Shown: piece by piece, positions 11,401 to 23,850 of the stretch | Numbering within the stretch: the stretch's first letter is position 1 | Layout: every line of letters begins with the position of its first letter | Assembly: GCF_954871325.1 (NCBI RefSeq) | Contig: NC_088775.1 | Coordinates: 50,321,561 to 50,385,560 of the forward strand | DNA length: 64,000 bases | Source: Gordionus sp. m RMFG-2023 | Taxonomy: Eukaryota; Nematomorpha; Gordioida; Chordodea; Parachordodidae | Reading direction: 5' to 3' | Notes under the pieces: model-generated | Database searches by the model: none | The model's input: only the letters and a program-made list of their open reading frames with translations | Told to the model about the DNA's origin: nothing | Position numbers and translations under genes: made by a program

Positions 11401-13170
11401 AATCGTAATTAGCGGTATTATCCATTTGGTGTTACCATTGTTAATAATTCTTGCGATTTATCGTCAATGCTCATTTGTAGATATGCATCTTTGAGATCTA
11501 ATGTTGTATATTTATTTCCATTAGCGATTTTTGCAATTAATTCTTCAAACGATGATAGAATGTGATAGTCTTTTAGTAGAAATTTATTTAATGTTACTTT
11601 GAAATCTCCACATAATCGTAGTTCACCTGAAGTATTATGTACCACTACCATTGGAGTACTGCAGGTTACTCTTTTTGTTGATGGATCTATTTTATTTATT
11701 ATGTTATTTTCTTCCAAACGTTTCAGTTCATTTTCAATTTCTAATTTTAAAGGCAATGATACTCTTCTAGCTGGCAGTGCAATTGGTTTTGTATTTTCTT
11801 CCAATTTTAGTTTTACTGGTTCGACATTTTTTATTAATCCTTATTTATTATCAAACACCGTAGCGAATTCTTAGTTTGTCAATATTCACGTTACCATTAT
11901 CATTATATTTATATCTATTGTTGATCATATTGATTTTTACATTTGTTGGTAACGATAAATCAAATTCTATAGTCCATGGAAATCCAAATAGTGCTGCATC
12001 ATTTGTTTTTGTAACTAATAACGGAAGCCTTCTTATTTTATCATCTAATTGCACTTTTACATAAGCTTCGCCCATAATTTTTATTGTATTGTTTCCATAT
12101 GTAGATGGAGCTCTAGCCATTCTAAGTTTTGGCCTCCCAATTTTATTCCATATTGTTGCATTTATGATGGTTACTGCTGAACCTTTATCATATTCTATTT
12201 TAATTTCGTGATTATTTATTAATACCGTAATTGTTGGGTGCTGTCCATATTGGTAGATTTTACTTATTGAGAAATCTGAATCGTCATCATTTATTGTAAT
12301 TTGTACCGTAAATTTTTCCTCTAGTTTTACAACACACGGCAAAGTGGTTTGATTTCTTACATTTGTTACACGTTTTTCCGTGTGCTGGACAATTTCTAAT
12401 AGTATGAAAACGATTACAAAAATAACACGGTTTTATTGTATTTATTATTATTTGTGTGGTAGTTATTTAGAACTTGCACTGGTTCTCTTTTTACATATGT
12501 TTTATTATCATTTTGATATTGTCGATTAACATTTATATTGCCGATTATTTTTATCATTTTGATTTAATCGTTTATTATTATCATTATGTTTATTCGTCTC
12601 TTTGATTTTATAAACCATTTTAGTAATATTATTTATTTCTAAGTCAGCCCGTTCCATCGCTAAAGCCATTTCTACAACTTTGTTTAAGCTTAACGGTTGG
12701 TCTTTGTCTTTAGTATCTGGGTATCTTAAACGTAGTTCTTTATCTAGTTGTGACATCTTTAGTCCGGCGATTAATTGATCGCCAATTCTTAGTTCTACAT
12801 TATCTTCAAATTCGCATCTTCTGGCTAACTCCTTTATATTTTTTTAAATAGCTCATTACGGATTCAGTAGGCCCGCGACTTAATCTAATGAAATCAATTC
12901 TAGATGCCAAAACAGTTCTTTCATCTTTATAAAGTTGTTTTGCAATTTTGTATATGTCTGTCCATCCTACCTCCTCCATTTTCCTTGGATAGAGTAATAA
13001 ATTTATATCAGTTATAATATTTATTCCTCCATAAGTTATAAATAATGATTTTAAAGTGGCGTCCATTTGAGGAATATTTTTCACATTCAGTATGTATTTT
13101 ATATAATCAATGTAGTCATCGATGAAACAATCTTCTTTTTTATAATCCTGTAAAACTATTTTATCCATAA
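8445..13170 (-). mobile_element. Fossil Ty3/Gypsy LTR retrotransposon inside an INTS4 intron
   Basis: Read on the minus strand the parts come in canonical Ty3/Gypsy order. Gag lies at about 13168-12526. Two CCHC knuckles follow near 12440-12350 (CYFCNRFHTIRNC and CNKCKKSNHFAVC). The retropepsin-like region is at 12340-11850, reverse transcriptase at 11804-10950 with the YLDD box, and RNase H at about 10930-9950. Integrase comes next, with its HHCC finger near 9530-9460 and its core at 9380-9000, and a basic tail ends near 8470. It is broken many times and is interrupted by a hAT-type insertion with a perfect target duplication. It also contains a short direct duplication at about 9232-9385. 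I could not find convincing LTRs: the 5' side has under 300 nt before the INTS4 acceptor. The decay and the later insertion suggest it is not recent. Confidence 0.85.
10171..10822 (+). mobile_element. hAT-derived element with BED finger, inserted in the Gypsy fossil
   Basis: The termini TAGGGCTGTGCCGAT and, inverted, TAGGGTTGTACCGATCC are inverted repeats, flanked by a perfect 8 bp duplication ATTATCAT (10163-10170 and 10823-10830), the hAT hallmark. Subterminal ATATCGGATCGG motifs occur on both sides. A + strand frame at about 10510-10640 reads ELWKYFIKDKDNFAKCF then CGILISRGG, a BED-type zinc finger as at the N-terminus of hAT transposases. The rest of the transposase is gone, so this is an internally deleted, non-autonomous copy that still shows its parentage. 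Confidence 0.8.
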
Positions 13171-13454
13171 TTTCTAAATATATTATATTTTTTTATAAGC
13201 AGAAATTTTTTTTATAATTCTATATATTATTAAACTTGACCGAAGACCAAAAACCGCGCTACTTTTTTTATTTTAACTCGTCGCCATTTGATTTTTTTTT
13301 AAAAAATCACGAATTTTGCCAATCCCAATTACTAAGTGGATTTCACAAAAAATGGAAAAGTGGCTGGAATTAGTGGAATCAAATGATTTTGGTAAATAAG
13401 AATACTGATTGTATTATAATTCCTTTGAATTAAATTTTATTATAATCTATTTAG

Positions 13455-13728
13455 TACTACGAGCCCAGCCTCCATAGTGACAGATTTCTTGTGCGACACT
13501 ATTATGCGCAAGTGCGATTTATCCCAATTATCGCGAATCTTTATGTCGGACTCTATTCCTGATTGGTCGAATAAGGATCTGGCGATGATTAGCTCGACTA
13601 TTGCGTGCGCAAACCTACTCTCACTTTTAACTAAAGTCAAAATTGGGTTGGTAGAAATTTTCCAACATTTATCTAAACTAGATATTGTCTTGATTTGTGA
13701 AGCAAATACTTATGGGGAAATTCAAAAG
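13455..13728 (+). CDS. INTS4: INTS4 exon d
   Basis: The acceptor CTATTTAG|TACTAC supplies the single base needed to complete the codon split at 7794 (TG+T = Cys). The 274 nt exon reads SPASIVTDFLCDTIM to LDIVLICEANTYGEIQK and ends at AAAG|GTTAGT, phase 0. It is helical and Leu/Ile-rich, as expected for the segment between the HEAT array and the C-terminal domain. I recognise it as INTS4 mainly by position and phase, less by sequence. It lies immediately downstream of the fossil Gypsy element, whose 5' side ends within about 280 nt of the acceptor. Confidence 0.75.
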
Positions 13729-13833
13729 GTTAGTTAAATCCATTATTAAAATTTCAAATTGCCTATAATTAACTGATTAAAAATTACCCATTTAATTAAT
13801 TCAACTAGGATTATATATTTTATAATATCATAG

Positions 13834-14391
13834 CTAAAGATGTTCATATTCGAGGCTATTTATTGTTATAGAGGTCTAACACCCGTACTTTTTCGACAGT
13901 TAACTACTCTCAAAGTCCTCGTCCTTTTCCTTTTAATCATTTGCAATAAAAGAACCTTGGATAAGCACAACGAAATATTTAGTAATATTACCTTGTCTAG
14001 CATTAATGAATCGGATTTGCAAGACCTCGTAAATGTGAAACCCTACTTACTTGATACCAAGACTTTAAAATCGATTCTTCAAGATTATGTGAGAGGTTCC
14101 ACTTATGTTTCAGATGTCAAAATCAATGGGTCTTACATTCATAAGGCTGAAGAAAGCGATAAGGATTTGCAGAATCATGATTTTTCTTTTTCCTTGAGCC
14201 GGTACACTGCCGAGATTATTCGACCTATCGAGAATCGGGATAGGGATAATCCTGCTAAATTTATAGCCGGAATGGCATTTAAGGTTCTCTTAGAAATTTG
14301 CCTTCTTACATCGCCTAGTCAAAACCACAAAATAATGGATGTTTGTAATGCCGTATCTTTCGAACAATTTTGTAAACAGTTGAGAATTAAG
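13834..14391 (+). CDS. INTS4: INTS4 exon e (start of C-terminal domain)
   Basis: The largest exon in the window, 558 nt. I chose the acceptor CATAG|CTAAAG because the codon before it is an in-frame stop and because it keeps phase 0 with the previous exon. A competing acceptor at 13808 (AACTAG) opens a different frame that stops after 20 codons. The protein runs LDTKTLKSIL to RYTAEIIRPIENRDRDNPA, then KFIAGMAFKVLLEICLL, resembling the block of vertebrate INTS4 that introduces its C-terminal beta-rich domain (FSAGLVVALDVDATLEH). It ends FCKQLRIK with donor AAG|GTTTAA at 14391, phase 0; unspliced it would hit a stop two codons later. The next exon is 21.2 kb away. Confidence 0.8.
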
Positions 14392-16381
14392 GTTTAATTT
14401 TTTTTTAAAATCTTTATTTTAATATGCATATAATTATAGTGATTGCTTTCGTCATATATACCATAACGAATCATATTAATTTTGAATAGATTTTTTGGTC
14501 TGGTCCATAATAAAAGAAATTCCGGAAAGTCCCCTAGAAATAATTTGCAAAAGTTGTTTGGCCTTAAAATTATTTTATTCACCGGGCTCGAAAATCTTTT
14601 TACCGAGGTTCAGGCCGGGTCCTATTAGATTTTTAACATGGGCGCCCACATGGAAGGGCAAGCAAGGGGTGTCATTCGATCCTCCATGTACAATTTTATA
14701 CTTAAATTGTGTAATATATTATAATTTAATTTCCCGTGTATATTTTATCTTTGATATTTTTTGTTTCATATGAATAAAATTGTAAATTATTTAAAAAGGC
14801 AAATGTAAATGTGGTATAAATTTTATTTTATATATTTAATGTTAATATTATATCTCAGGGTTCAAAAATCATTTCTCTAGTCACAACTAGATCCCAGAAA
14901 ATTATATATAATTTCACATAATTTTTAGACTTAGATTTTATCAACTCCATCTACTTTTACAAATATTCATCTAATTTCTTATTATCTCATATTAGAACAC
15001 ATACATTTTGCGATGAAGTATAAATTGGTTATTTTGTATATTAATCAAATTATTTATTGAAAATAAAGGCCAATTGAGGTAATAAAGATCTGCGAATGCC
15101 ACATCAGTAACATCTATTATCGTTGTTCTTTCTATTAGTATAGATATTTTTCTGGCCGAAAATCATATGATTTTATTTGAAACCTCCATTATATTAAAAT
15201 TTAAAAAAATTCTTCTCTTTTTAATATTTATTTATAATCTATTTAAAAGAATTACTCGTTCTTTGAGTTTGGTTATATTATTCTTCAAGTTATTTCTTTC
15301 TCTTTATTTATTAAAAAAATAAGCTATATTAAATTTGCTTTCATCATGTATATTTTTTTTAACGTAGTAATTATAGTAAATTTTTTAAATATAAATAATA
15401 GTAATTTTTCTTAACATAGTAAAAATAATATTAATCTTTTTAACGTTATAAAAATTAGAGATCTGCAAAAAGCCCTAATATTTTTAAGAAAATTCGGGCC
15501 GGGTCGGGTCGGTTCTTAGAAATGTTTTAAAATATATATCTAAATTTATCAATTTTATGTTGAATTTTTTATTATGTAAAATAAAAGTATGGGATTTTAT
15601 TTATAGAAAGTAGATGCCATATAACATATCGTTTATTTTGAGTAATTATAAAAATTAATTTCTATATTTAAATAAATTCGAGCCGGGCCGGCAAAATTTT
15701 TTAGAAAAAAATTCTGGTTCGGGCCGGGCCGGGCAAAACTTTATAAAATGATTTCGCGCCGGGCCGGGCTTGAAAAATTAGGCCCGATGCAGATCACTAA
15801 TATTAATTTTTTTTAACGAAGTCAATTTAGTTTTTTTAGCATAGTATAAAGATTATATTATAAGCTTATTTAAGAATTTTATAAGAAAAATTTCAAGGGA
15901 AGCAATGCCTCCTTTGCTTTTATTGACGCTTCATCACTGAGCAAAAGTATGGAAAATCATCTTAAAAGAGTGCTTACAGCAAAACGAACTATTGGAATAC
16001 TTTTATTTCCCTATGAGAAAATAAAATGAAAGTCAAAATTTATTCAAATTCTTCGGGTGATTTGATATGTTACATTATAAAATTATATAATATTATAATA
16101 GCAATTATTTTGCCATGTAATTTCGAAATAAAATTTAATGAACGTGTTAAAAAATTATATTATCTTACCCACCCTCAGAAATCTTTTTAAATAAGTTAAG
16201 GGCATTCATATAGACATAATTTTTAAATAAAAATTATTAGTATCCATTAAATTTAAATATGATTATATTTATGATATTGATCAATTTTAACTATATAAAA
16301 AAATTTTTTGAAAAATATACCCTTTCTATAGCAATTTCCGGTTTTGATATTAATCGAATTTCTATCATATTATATGCTATA
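14392..16381. other. INTS4 intron, mostly unassigned AT-rich DNA
   Basis: Start of the 21.2 kb intron. Apart from the MITE at 15456-15799 I see no coding frame or paired repeat. A moderately GC-richer patch at 14580-14690 (GGGCGCCCACATGG) hints at another degraded repeat. Confidence 0.4.
15456..15799. mobile_element. GGCC-rich hAT-type MITE
   Basis: Termini TAGAGATCTGCA and, inverted, TAGTGATCTGCATCGGGCC. Clusters of GGGCCGGGTCGGG and GGGCCGGGCCGGG sit just inside both ends, with an AT-rich middle. Flanks ATAAAAAT and ATATTAAT agree at six of eight positions. Related copies lie at 28564 and 44380. Confidence 0.68.
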
Positions 16382-18322
16382 TTAACCCTTCGTTTCACAG
16401 GTACTACCGTGTAAACCCCAGTCATTTTAAAAACGTTATTATCTAAAATCAGGGATCCAAACTGAACCATTAAACCGCGAAAACCGGTATTTTTATCGAA
16501 CCAAGCCGTTAAAAAATTTCTGGCCTAACCTAAACCGAACCGCTAAAATGCCTCTGAACCAGTTCGAGCATCATGATTTTATGCTTATAAAATAATGTGT
16601 AAGTTATTACTAGTATATTGCAAAATTTTCCACTATATTCGAGTTGTTTTAAAGATTATTATCAATTACATTTGATTGATCAGTCATAATTTTTATAAAC
16701 TTTAGTATATTGCCATTTTACAATATTTTTTAAATATTTTAAGCCTATAAATTATTTAGAGAAAAATTAAATCCTATATATAAATTATATACATATAATT
16801 TTATAAATGACACATCAAAATATAATATTACTGATTGTCAAATAAATATGAAAGGCCATCATGGAGCAAATCTTGAGCGTCACATAAAAAGAAACCACCC
16901 TCTAGAATTCGATAAAATTAACAAAATATCACAATAAAAGCCTAATAAAATAAAAAAGCTTAAGATGCCATCAAGCCAACAGACGATAGAAGAAGTATTA
17001 AAAGAACAAACAACATCACTAAAACTAAATAAAAAAATAATAATCGATGCTCACTTTTAATGGCAGACCATTCAAATTAATCGATGATAGCGGTTTAAAA
17101 AAAATTCTATATCCTATATTAGAAGGCATGGGTAATATTAAAATTAATTCTCAAAATTTACAATCAAATGTTGCAGAATTAGCTTTAATATTCGGCAAAA
17201 TATAATCAAAGAAATAAATGGTAGGTTATTATCTCTAAAAATTGACTGTGTTGTAGTGTCTTTTTTAGTATTTATGGTATCGAAATCATTTTTTATTTTT
17301 CAAAATCTCATTTCTTCGTTATTCAAATTCATATCATTATATAAATAATAAACATTTTACAAAAAAAATAACAAAACAACAAGTCAATACTTATCATGTG
17401 TTACTCGTCTTGGCAGCATTATTGGAATTAATCTTCAGTATATTCAAAAAACAAAAATTGTTCTGAGAACACTAGCAATGAAAATTTTTTTTGAAAGGCC
17501 TACTGCATTAAATTTAAAGCTCCTTTTAATAAAATATTAAATGATTGTGAAATCAAAACATCACAAATATACACTATAACAACTGACAATGGGGGTAATC
17601 TGATTAAGATGCTAAAATTATTTATGTAGGATAGTGATAATGACAATCAAATGTGTGAAAATGATGAAGAAGAACAAATACAAAATGTAGATAATTTGAA
17701 TGATGTTTCAGCTAGTTTCACAAGTACCCGATGAATTAACAAACAATCTTAATGATTCTCAATATAATATTATAAGATATGCTTCTCATACCTTACAACT
17801 TGTGGTAGATCATGCATTAAAAAATTGCTCAGTTTCTAATATTATTATTAAAAATCATACTGCCTGCAAGAAGCTAAGGATAAAATCTATATTAATCTTA
17901 CTAAAAAAATTAAACTTAAAAAGACCTATATTGGATTGTCACAGATGGTTGTCAACCTATGACATGCTAGAGAGATTGAATGAGTTATAATATATATGTG
18001 AGGAATTATTAGCATCATACAGTGAACTTTATTTTACAGCTTTGGAATGGGAAATTATAGGGTTGATAAATTTCCTAAAACCAATTAAAGTAAATACAAG
18101 AACTTACAACCTGAGCACCTAAATTTAGGGGATTTTTATGGCTAAAAGCTCAATTAGAAATTTTCTATTTTTACTTCACCATATGTTGTTTCATTAGAGA
18201 ACTTTTAAACAACAATACCTTTTTGTTATGCATATATCTAGATTTAAGGTAAATATTATATTTTATCTTACATAAATTTAATTAATAATTTTATTTACCT
18301 TAATTAATTTTATTTACCTTAA

Positions 18323-20776
18323 CCCTGTATTGCATACTGTGTATCTCAAGCCACATACCACAAATTATATAATAAATATTTTATAAATAAATTTTAAATC
18401 AATTGCATGGTGTGTATTTGAAGCCATATTCTATATCTTCGATTGGAATTTTAATTTGGGCCACGTGATCTATTATTTATTTTTAATTTCGCATTTTATT
18501 AAACCCTATTTTTAAAAATGGCTATTTTTTTATAAAATTTTTCTTCTCAATTTTCTACACATCGTAAAAGGATAAATAATATATTTGACAAATTTCAAAA
18601 CATTAAAATTAGATAAATAAAAGGTAAAAATTAATGTTTATGAAATTATTTTATATATATTAATTATTTTTGATAATTATATTTTGTAATAATCATACGT
18701 TGCTTTAAAGACACATTATGCAAATAAGGTATTTTATTTGAGTTTTATATTTTTAGAATTATGAATTGTGGTACCATACCTAATGATAGTGAAGATTCAA
18801 ATTTAAGTGAATCGTCTGATGAGGAGTTTCTGTCAACCCAAAATAATGATTTAGGTATATTTAAAATGTATGCTCTTATATAATCTATAAATATCTAGAT
18901 TTCAATGAGAGTGATGAATCGGAAGAGGATGAAAATATAAATAATGAAAAAGGAATCGTGAGAAAAATGATTTGGAAAAATTGCTTAACTAATTTACCAT
19001 TAGTTATTCCAAAGTGGAAAGGAGAAAACCCAACGGTTGATAAAGTAAAAAAACCAATGGATTATTATAATACATATCTCAATGATTTATTACCTCTAAT
19101 TGTTTACGAATCAAATTTATATGCAATTCAATGTAATTCCAACAAACCTTTGAATTTATCGATAGATGAATTAGAAAAATTTATAGGAATTATTTTTTAC
19201 ATGTCAATTATTAAACTTCCCAGAGCACGTCTCTACTGGGCCACCAATACAAGACAGGCCAAGGTGGCTGATGTCATGACCCTAAATCGCTGGGAACAAA
19301 TCAAATCATTCATTCATATAAATGATAATGACAAATTTATTCCACTTGGAAGTGAGGGCCATGACCCACTTCATAAAATTAGACCCTTGATAACTATAAC
19401 CAATAATATACTAAAATCTTTATCGATAGGGGAAAATATTTGCGTAGATGAGCAAATAATTCCATACAAAGGGATGAGCAGATTAAAGCAATATAACCCC
19501 CAAAAGCCCAAAAAATGGGGCTATAAAGTCTTTCTACTATGCGGAGATGATGGCCTTCTCCATAATTTTGAAGTATACTCTGGGAAAATACTACCAGCGG
19601 AAGGATTGCCTGATGTTGGAGCAAGTGGCAATGCTGTGCTACGTTTAATTTCTTATATACCACAGCAAATTAATTATAAATTATTTTTTGATAACTGGTT
19701 TTGTTCACCAAATTTGCAAGTCGTACTCGCTCAAAGAGGGATATTTTGCGCGGCCACGGTCAGAGGTAATCGACTACCAAATATCAACTTCCCAACAGAT
19801 AAGGAGTTGAAAAAAAAGGACGAGGATTTTTTGTTTCAAAAAAAACAATAATAAACGGGGTTGAATTAAATTCAGTGAAGTGGCACGACAATCGTGCTGT
19901 GACCTTATTGAGCACTTTTGTAGGTGCACATCCTCTTATCGATTGCGAAAGATATGATAGAAAAAAAAGGATAAAATAATGATAAAATGTCCAAACATTG
20001 TTAAAGTTTATAATAAATCAATGGGAGGTGTAGATCTTATGGATTCTTTACTTTCATTATATAGAATTCATACCAAATCAAGAAAATGGTACCATCGAAT
20101 TTTATTTCATGTATTCGACATGTTACTTATAAATTCTTGGTTGCTATACAAACGGGATTATAATAGTATATCAATAGCAGGCAAGGATCGATTAAGTTTG
20201 TACAATTTCAAAATTTCGGTGGCGGAAGTCCTTTGCAAATATGGCAAATGCACTTCAAACAATATTCCAAAACGAAAATCAGTTCAAACTGGTTATCGGG
20301 AAAAATGTAAAAAAGGACCAGCTCAATATTTACCACTTCAAGAGGTTAGGAAAGACCTCACGGCTCATTGGCCAAAATATAATGATAAGAAGGGTAGATG
20401 TAAAATGCCAGGATGCTTATTTATAACAAAAGTATCTTGCAAAAAATGTGGTGTATATTTATGTTTTACGCCCACAAATAATTGTTTTATAGATTTTCAT
20501 GAAAATTAAAATGTTTAAACCTTTAATATTTGTTATATTTAAATAAAATTTTATATATTTATAGTTTAAAGTACAATAAAAATTATTGTGGAAATAATTG
20601 AAATTTGTATCCTTAATTGCATAATGTGTATTTAAATCCACATACCGTTCATCTTCTAAGAAATTTAGAATTTTTTTTAAAAAAGTGAGCCATGAGATTA
20701 TCAATAGTATCTAGAGAAATAAAAAATCTAGTTTGCCAAAAAAAAATTATTCTAACATAGTACATGCAATACAGGG
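18323..20776 (+). mobile_element. piggyBac transposon 1, nested in hAT
   Basis: Both ends are complete: TTAA (18319-18322) then CCCTGTATTGCATACTG, and CATGCAATACAGGG then TTAA (20777-20780). Length is 2454 bp, normal for the family. Subterminal copies of the motif TTGCAT-x-x-TGTGTATTT occur near 18400 and, inverted or direct, near 20615. The TTAA target and the CCC/GGG termini are diagnostic of piggyBac. It interrupts the hAT between its catalytic and dimerisation blocks, so it arrived later. Confidence 0.92.
18761..20509 (+). pseudogene. piggyBac transposase 1, nearly intact
   Basis: ATG at 18761 starts an acidic N-terminus (NDSEDSNLSESSDEE). A 44 nt intron (18855-18898, GT-AG, phase 1) joins it to FNESDESEEDE and the main frame at 18958-19851. 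The catalytic Asp residues are at 19447 (CVDEQIIPYKG), 19690 (FFDNWFCSP) and 19887 (KWHDNRAV). The C-terminal frame 19979-20509 holds NKSMGGVDLMDSLL and a Cys-rich finger (CKMPGC, CKKCGVYLC). Two frameshifts, near 19845 and 19970, each lie in or beside a run of eight A. All catalytic residues and both termini survive, so the copy is young, or the two shifts are assembly errors. Confidence 0.9.
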
Positions 20777-22254
20777 TTAATTAATAATTTTATTTTACTT
20801 TATATTTTTCTTATTCATAAAAAATAATAAGATTTTTTAATGATATTTTTAATTTTTATTATAGTGCTTTTGACTGTAGAAGAAAAAACCAAGGTTAGAG
20901 AGCATATTATTAAAATGTGACATAACATGGAATTAAACTTTGTTATAAGAGTGGAGGTTTCTAGTGAAGGTGAATCAACGCCGGTTAATATATCTTCATC
21001 TGAAGAGGACTTAGTATAAAGTTTACTTTAAAAAAAGATCGTAACAAACAAAATCTGTTACAAAAATCGGAGAATATTAGAAATATTTTAGTTAATTTTT
21101 CAAAAGAACGTAAGTAAAATAAAAATATGAATATTTTAGACTATTGGAGAAATCAGAGTAATCGATATCCAAAATTATGTAAATTGTCTGATATCATACT
21201 GGCAGTACCGGCTACCCAAGTTAATATGAAAAGATGTTTTTCAACAAAATTTATACTGTCTCCTTATAGATATAATTTGAGTGCGAATCTTGAAAATATA
21301 TTAATTGTGCGGCTTAATAAAAAAATTTTAAGCAAATAAAGTTAAATATTGTTCATATAAAATTAATCATTAATATTTATTTGTATTATTTATAAATTAA
21401 ATATTATTTTATATGTGTTTTTTATTTTACTGATGAAATAAAAAAAATATTCTTCACTATACATAATCCGAATGTAGGTTTGAATACAAAAGTGTTCAAA
21501 CCGGTTTTTAAAGGTTCGAACCTAACCGATATTTTTATTTTTTATTAACCGAACCTTGAACGTTATTTTTATTCTAGCCTGACCCGAACCGATATTCATT
21601 TCTGTTTGGATATCTGCTTAAAATTCTTTTCGATATTTTTGCCTGAATCTTTTAGTAATTTAACATTTTTAGGTAAATCATTAGTATTGTTAAACGGCTG
21701 AGCCAAGCCAGCTTAGCCCTAAACTCAGTCAGTTTTTGAGCTGAAAAATCGACTCAGACTCAAGCCGGTTCAGGAATTCTCAAGCCGAAATATATTTATG
21801 TGTAATTCCCTAAACTCAGCCAATTTTTGAGTCGAAAAATTAACTTAGGCGCTTATTTATATTATTATATTATGAAATGAAACGAAACGAAATATGATTA
21901 TATTATGAAAATAGATTTATTTATTTGATGTTTTTTAGTAAAAAATGATGATATGCTGCTATTGTAATATTATTTTTGTTACAATTTATTAGTGATTTTT
22001 ACGCCCAAAATTTTAAGAAAAAAATATTTTGAAGTTCAAAAAGATTTTTTAACATATTTTGATTTGATAAGAATTTTAAATAAATCATTTTTGAGGATTC
22101 TTTTGTGAATTTTATTATAAATAAACAATCTTTTAGGTGAAATCTTTTTTTTTTATCATCTTTGTAAAATTATCTATTTTTTTAAGTATATTAAAAGTAA
22201 AATAATTTTTTAAAAAAAACTTTTTAATGTTATTTTATATGTTTTTAAGGAAAA

Positions 22255-23020
22255 TATCTTAATGTGACAATTGTCATATTCGTTATTTTTTTAACATTTT
22301 TGAAATTTTTTGACACAAAAGGGTAAAAATAATATTTATATTGTAAAGATGTTAATTTATAAATTCAATGAAGATGTTCCTTGGAAAAATGACAATTATC
22401 ATAATCGATATTTTTAAACATATTAGATTTTTTTACACTAATGGGCAAAAATATGTATTTTTAACATGTTAAATTAAAATTTCAATTAAAATATACCATA
22501 TAAAAGTGACAATTGTTATAATCGTTATTTTTAAAGTTTTTTTAAATTGTTTTGACGCAAAAGGGCAAAAATAAGTATTGCTAACATGTTAAATTAAAAA
22601 TTTAGTGAAGATATGACATAGATAAGTGACAATTATCATAATGGTTATTTTTTAATTTTTTTGACATAAAAGGACTAATAATTATTGCTATAACATGTTT
22701 AAATAAAACTTCAGTGAAGATGTACCCTAGATAAGTGAAAATTGTCATAATCTTTATTTTTAAAGTTTTTTGAATTTTTTTGATGCAAATGGGTAAAAAT
22801 ATAAATTGTAAACATGTTATATTACTTATTCATGAAGATATAGCATAAAAAAGTGACAATTGTCATAATCGTTAAATTGGTAAAAATATAGATTGTAAAC
22901 ATGTAAAATTAAAATTTCATGAAGATGTAGCATGAAAAGTGACAATTGCCAATCGTTGTTTTTAAAGTTTTTGAATTTTTTTGATGTAAATGGGTTAAAA
23001 TATATATTGTAACATTTTAT
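22255..23020 (+). repeat. ~119 bp satellite array, + orientation
   Basis: About six or seven diverged units, each with GTGACAATTGTCATAATCG or a variant, then TTTTTGACGCAAAAGGG, a TTAAATTAAAATTTCA-like stretch and GAAGATGT. The palindromic core GACAATTGTC is the best kept part. Confidence 0.8.
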
Positions 23021-23329
23021 ATGGTTTTTAAGTTCTTTTCATAAAAATCTTACTCTGAATTTAGATTCAGCACGATTTCGCCGTGAGTATACAAAAATTT
23101 TGCTAACTGTGAATTCAGGGTTATTATTTTAATAGATGTAGTATTAAAATTTATTAATTTAAGGAATAAGATTGTGAATACATATCTTAAAAGTTGAGAA
23201 TTTAATATGAGTTACAACCCTCTTTAGTAATCACTTTGCGTATTTTTATCAAGATTGTGATAATTGGCACTTTTCTGAATTATTTCAATAAATTTAAACA
23301 AAATATCTTTTTTTGAATGATTTCTCAAA

Positions 23330-23850
23330 AAAATAGTGAAAACTTTAAAAATAACATTTTATGACAATTGTCACTTTTCTATGGTACATCTTCATGAAAT
23401 TTTAATTTAACATGTTTACAATTATATTTTAACCCATTTGCGTCAAAACTATTGAAAAAACTTTAAAAATAACGATTATGGCAATTGTCATATATTTATG
23501 GTACATCTTCACTGAAATTTTAATTTAACATGTTAACAATCTATATTTTTACCCATTTGCATCAAAATGATTCAAAAATCTTTAAAAATAACAATTATGA
23601 CAATTGTCACTTTTATATGGTACATCATAATTGAATTTTAATTTAACATGTTAAAAATACATATTTTTGCCCATTAGCATCAAAAAAATCTAATATGTTT
23701 ATGATAATTGTCATTTTTCCAAGGAACATCTTCATTGATATAATTTAACATCTTTACAATATAAATATTATTTTTACCCTATTGTGTCAAAAAATTTCAA
23801 AATGTTAAAAAGTAAAGAATACAACAATTGTCACATTAAAATATTATCCT
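23330..23850 (-). repeat. ~119 bp satellite array, - orientation
   Basis: About five units of the same satellite in reverse complement (ATTATGACAATTGTCAC followed by GGTACATCTTCA), facing the array at 22255. The pair would fold into a long imperfect hairpin. Confidence 0.8.

Larger units (their letters stand above)
16857..21339 (+). pseudogene. hAT transposase remnants
   Basis: Pieces in order: a BED-like finger (about 16840-16935, GANLERHIKRNHP); SSQQTIEEVLKEQ at about 16970; scattered frames around 17050-17650; the 17700-17990 frame with YASHTLQLVVDHAL and CHRWLSTYDMLERL, the region hAT families share before their insertion domain; and EWEIIGLINFLKPIK near 18045. After the piggyBac comes the C-terminal dimerisation segment at 21127-21339 (ILDYWRNQSNRYPKL, then LSDIILAVPATQVNMKRCF). 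Many stops and frame changes separate these blocks. Intact, the protein would excise and insert hAT elements in the nucleus. Confidence 0.75.
16450..21616 (+). mobile_element. hAT transposon, decayed, containing a nested piggyBac
   Basis: Left end CAGGGATCCAAACTGAACC, right end inverted CAGATATCCAAACAGAA; subterminal GAACC-rich motifs occur on both sides (ACCGAACC near 16530 and 21545-21595). The flanks TCTAAAAT (16442-16449) and CTTAAAAT (21617-21624) agree at six of eight positions, compatible with an 8 bp hAT duplication. The coding remains inside run in the same + strand order as a hAT transposase. A piggyBac element occupies 18323-20776. Confidence 0.72.

Noticed and set aside
11599-12064. 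+ strand frames across the Gypsy fossil
   Set aside because: Antisense shadows of the pol frames.
13190-13450. 5' LTR of the Gypsy fossil
   Set aside because: No matching partner near 8.1-8.5 kb could be seen by eye, so LTR limits are not claimed.
19394-19663. Minus-strand frame inside piggyBac 1
   Set aside because: Shadow of the catalytic region on the opposite strand.
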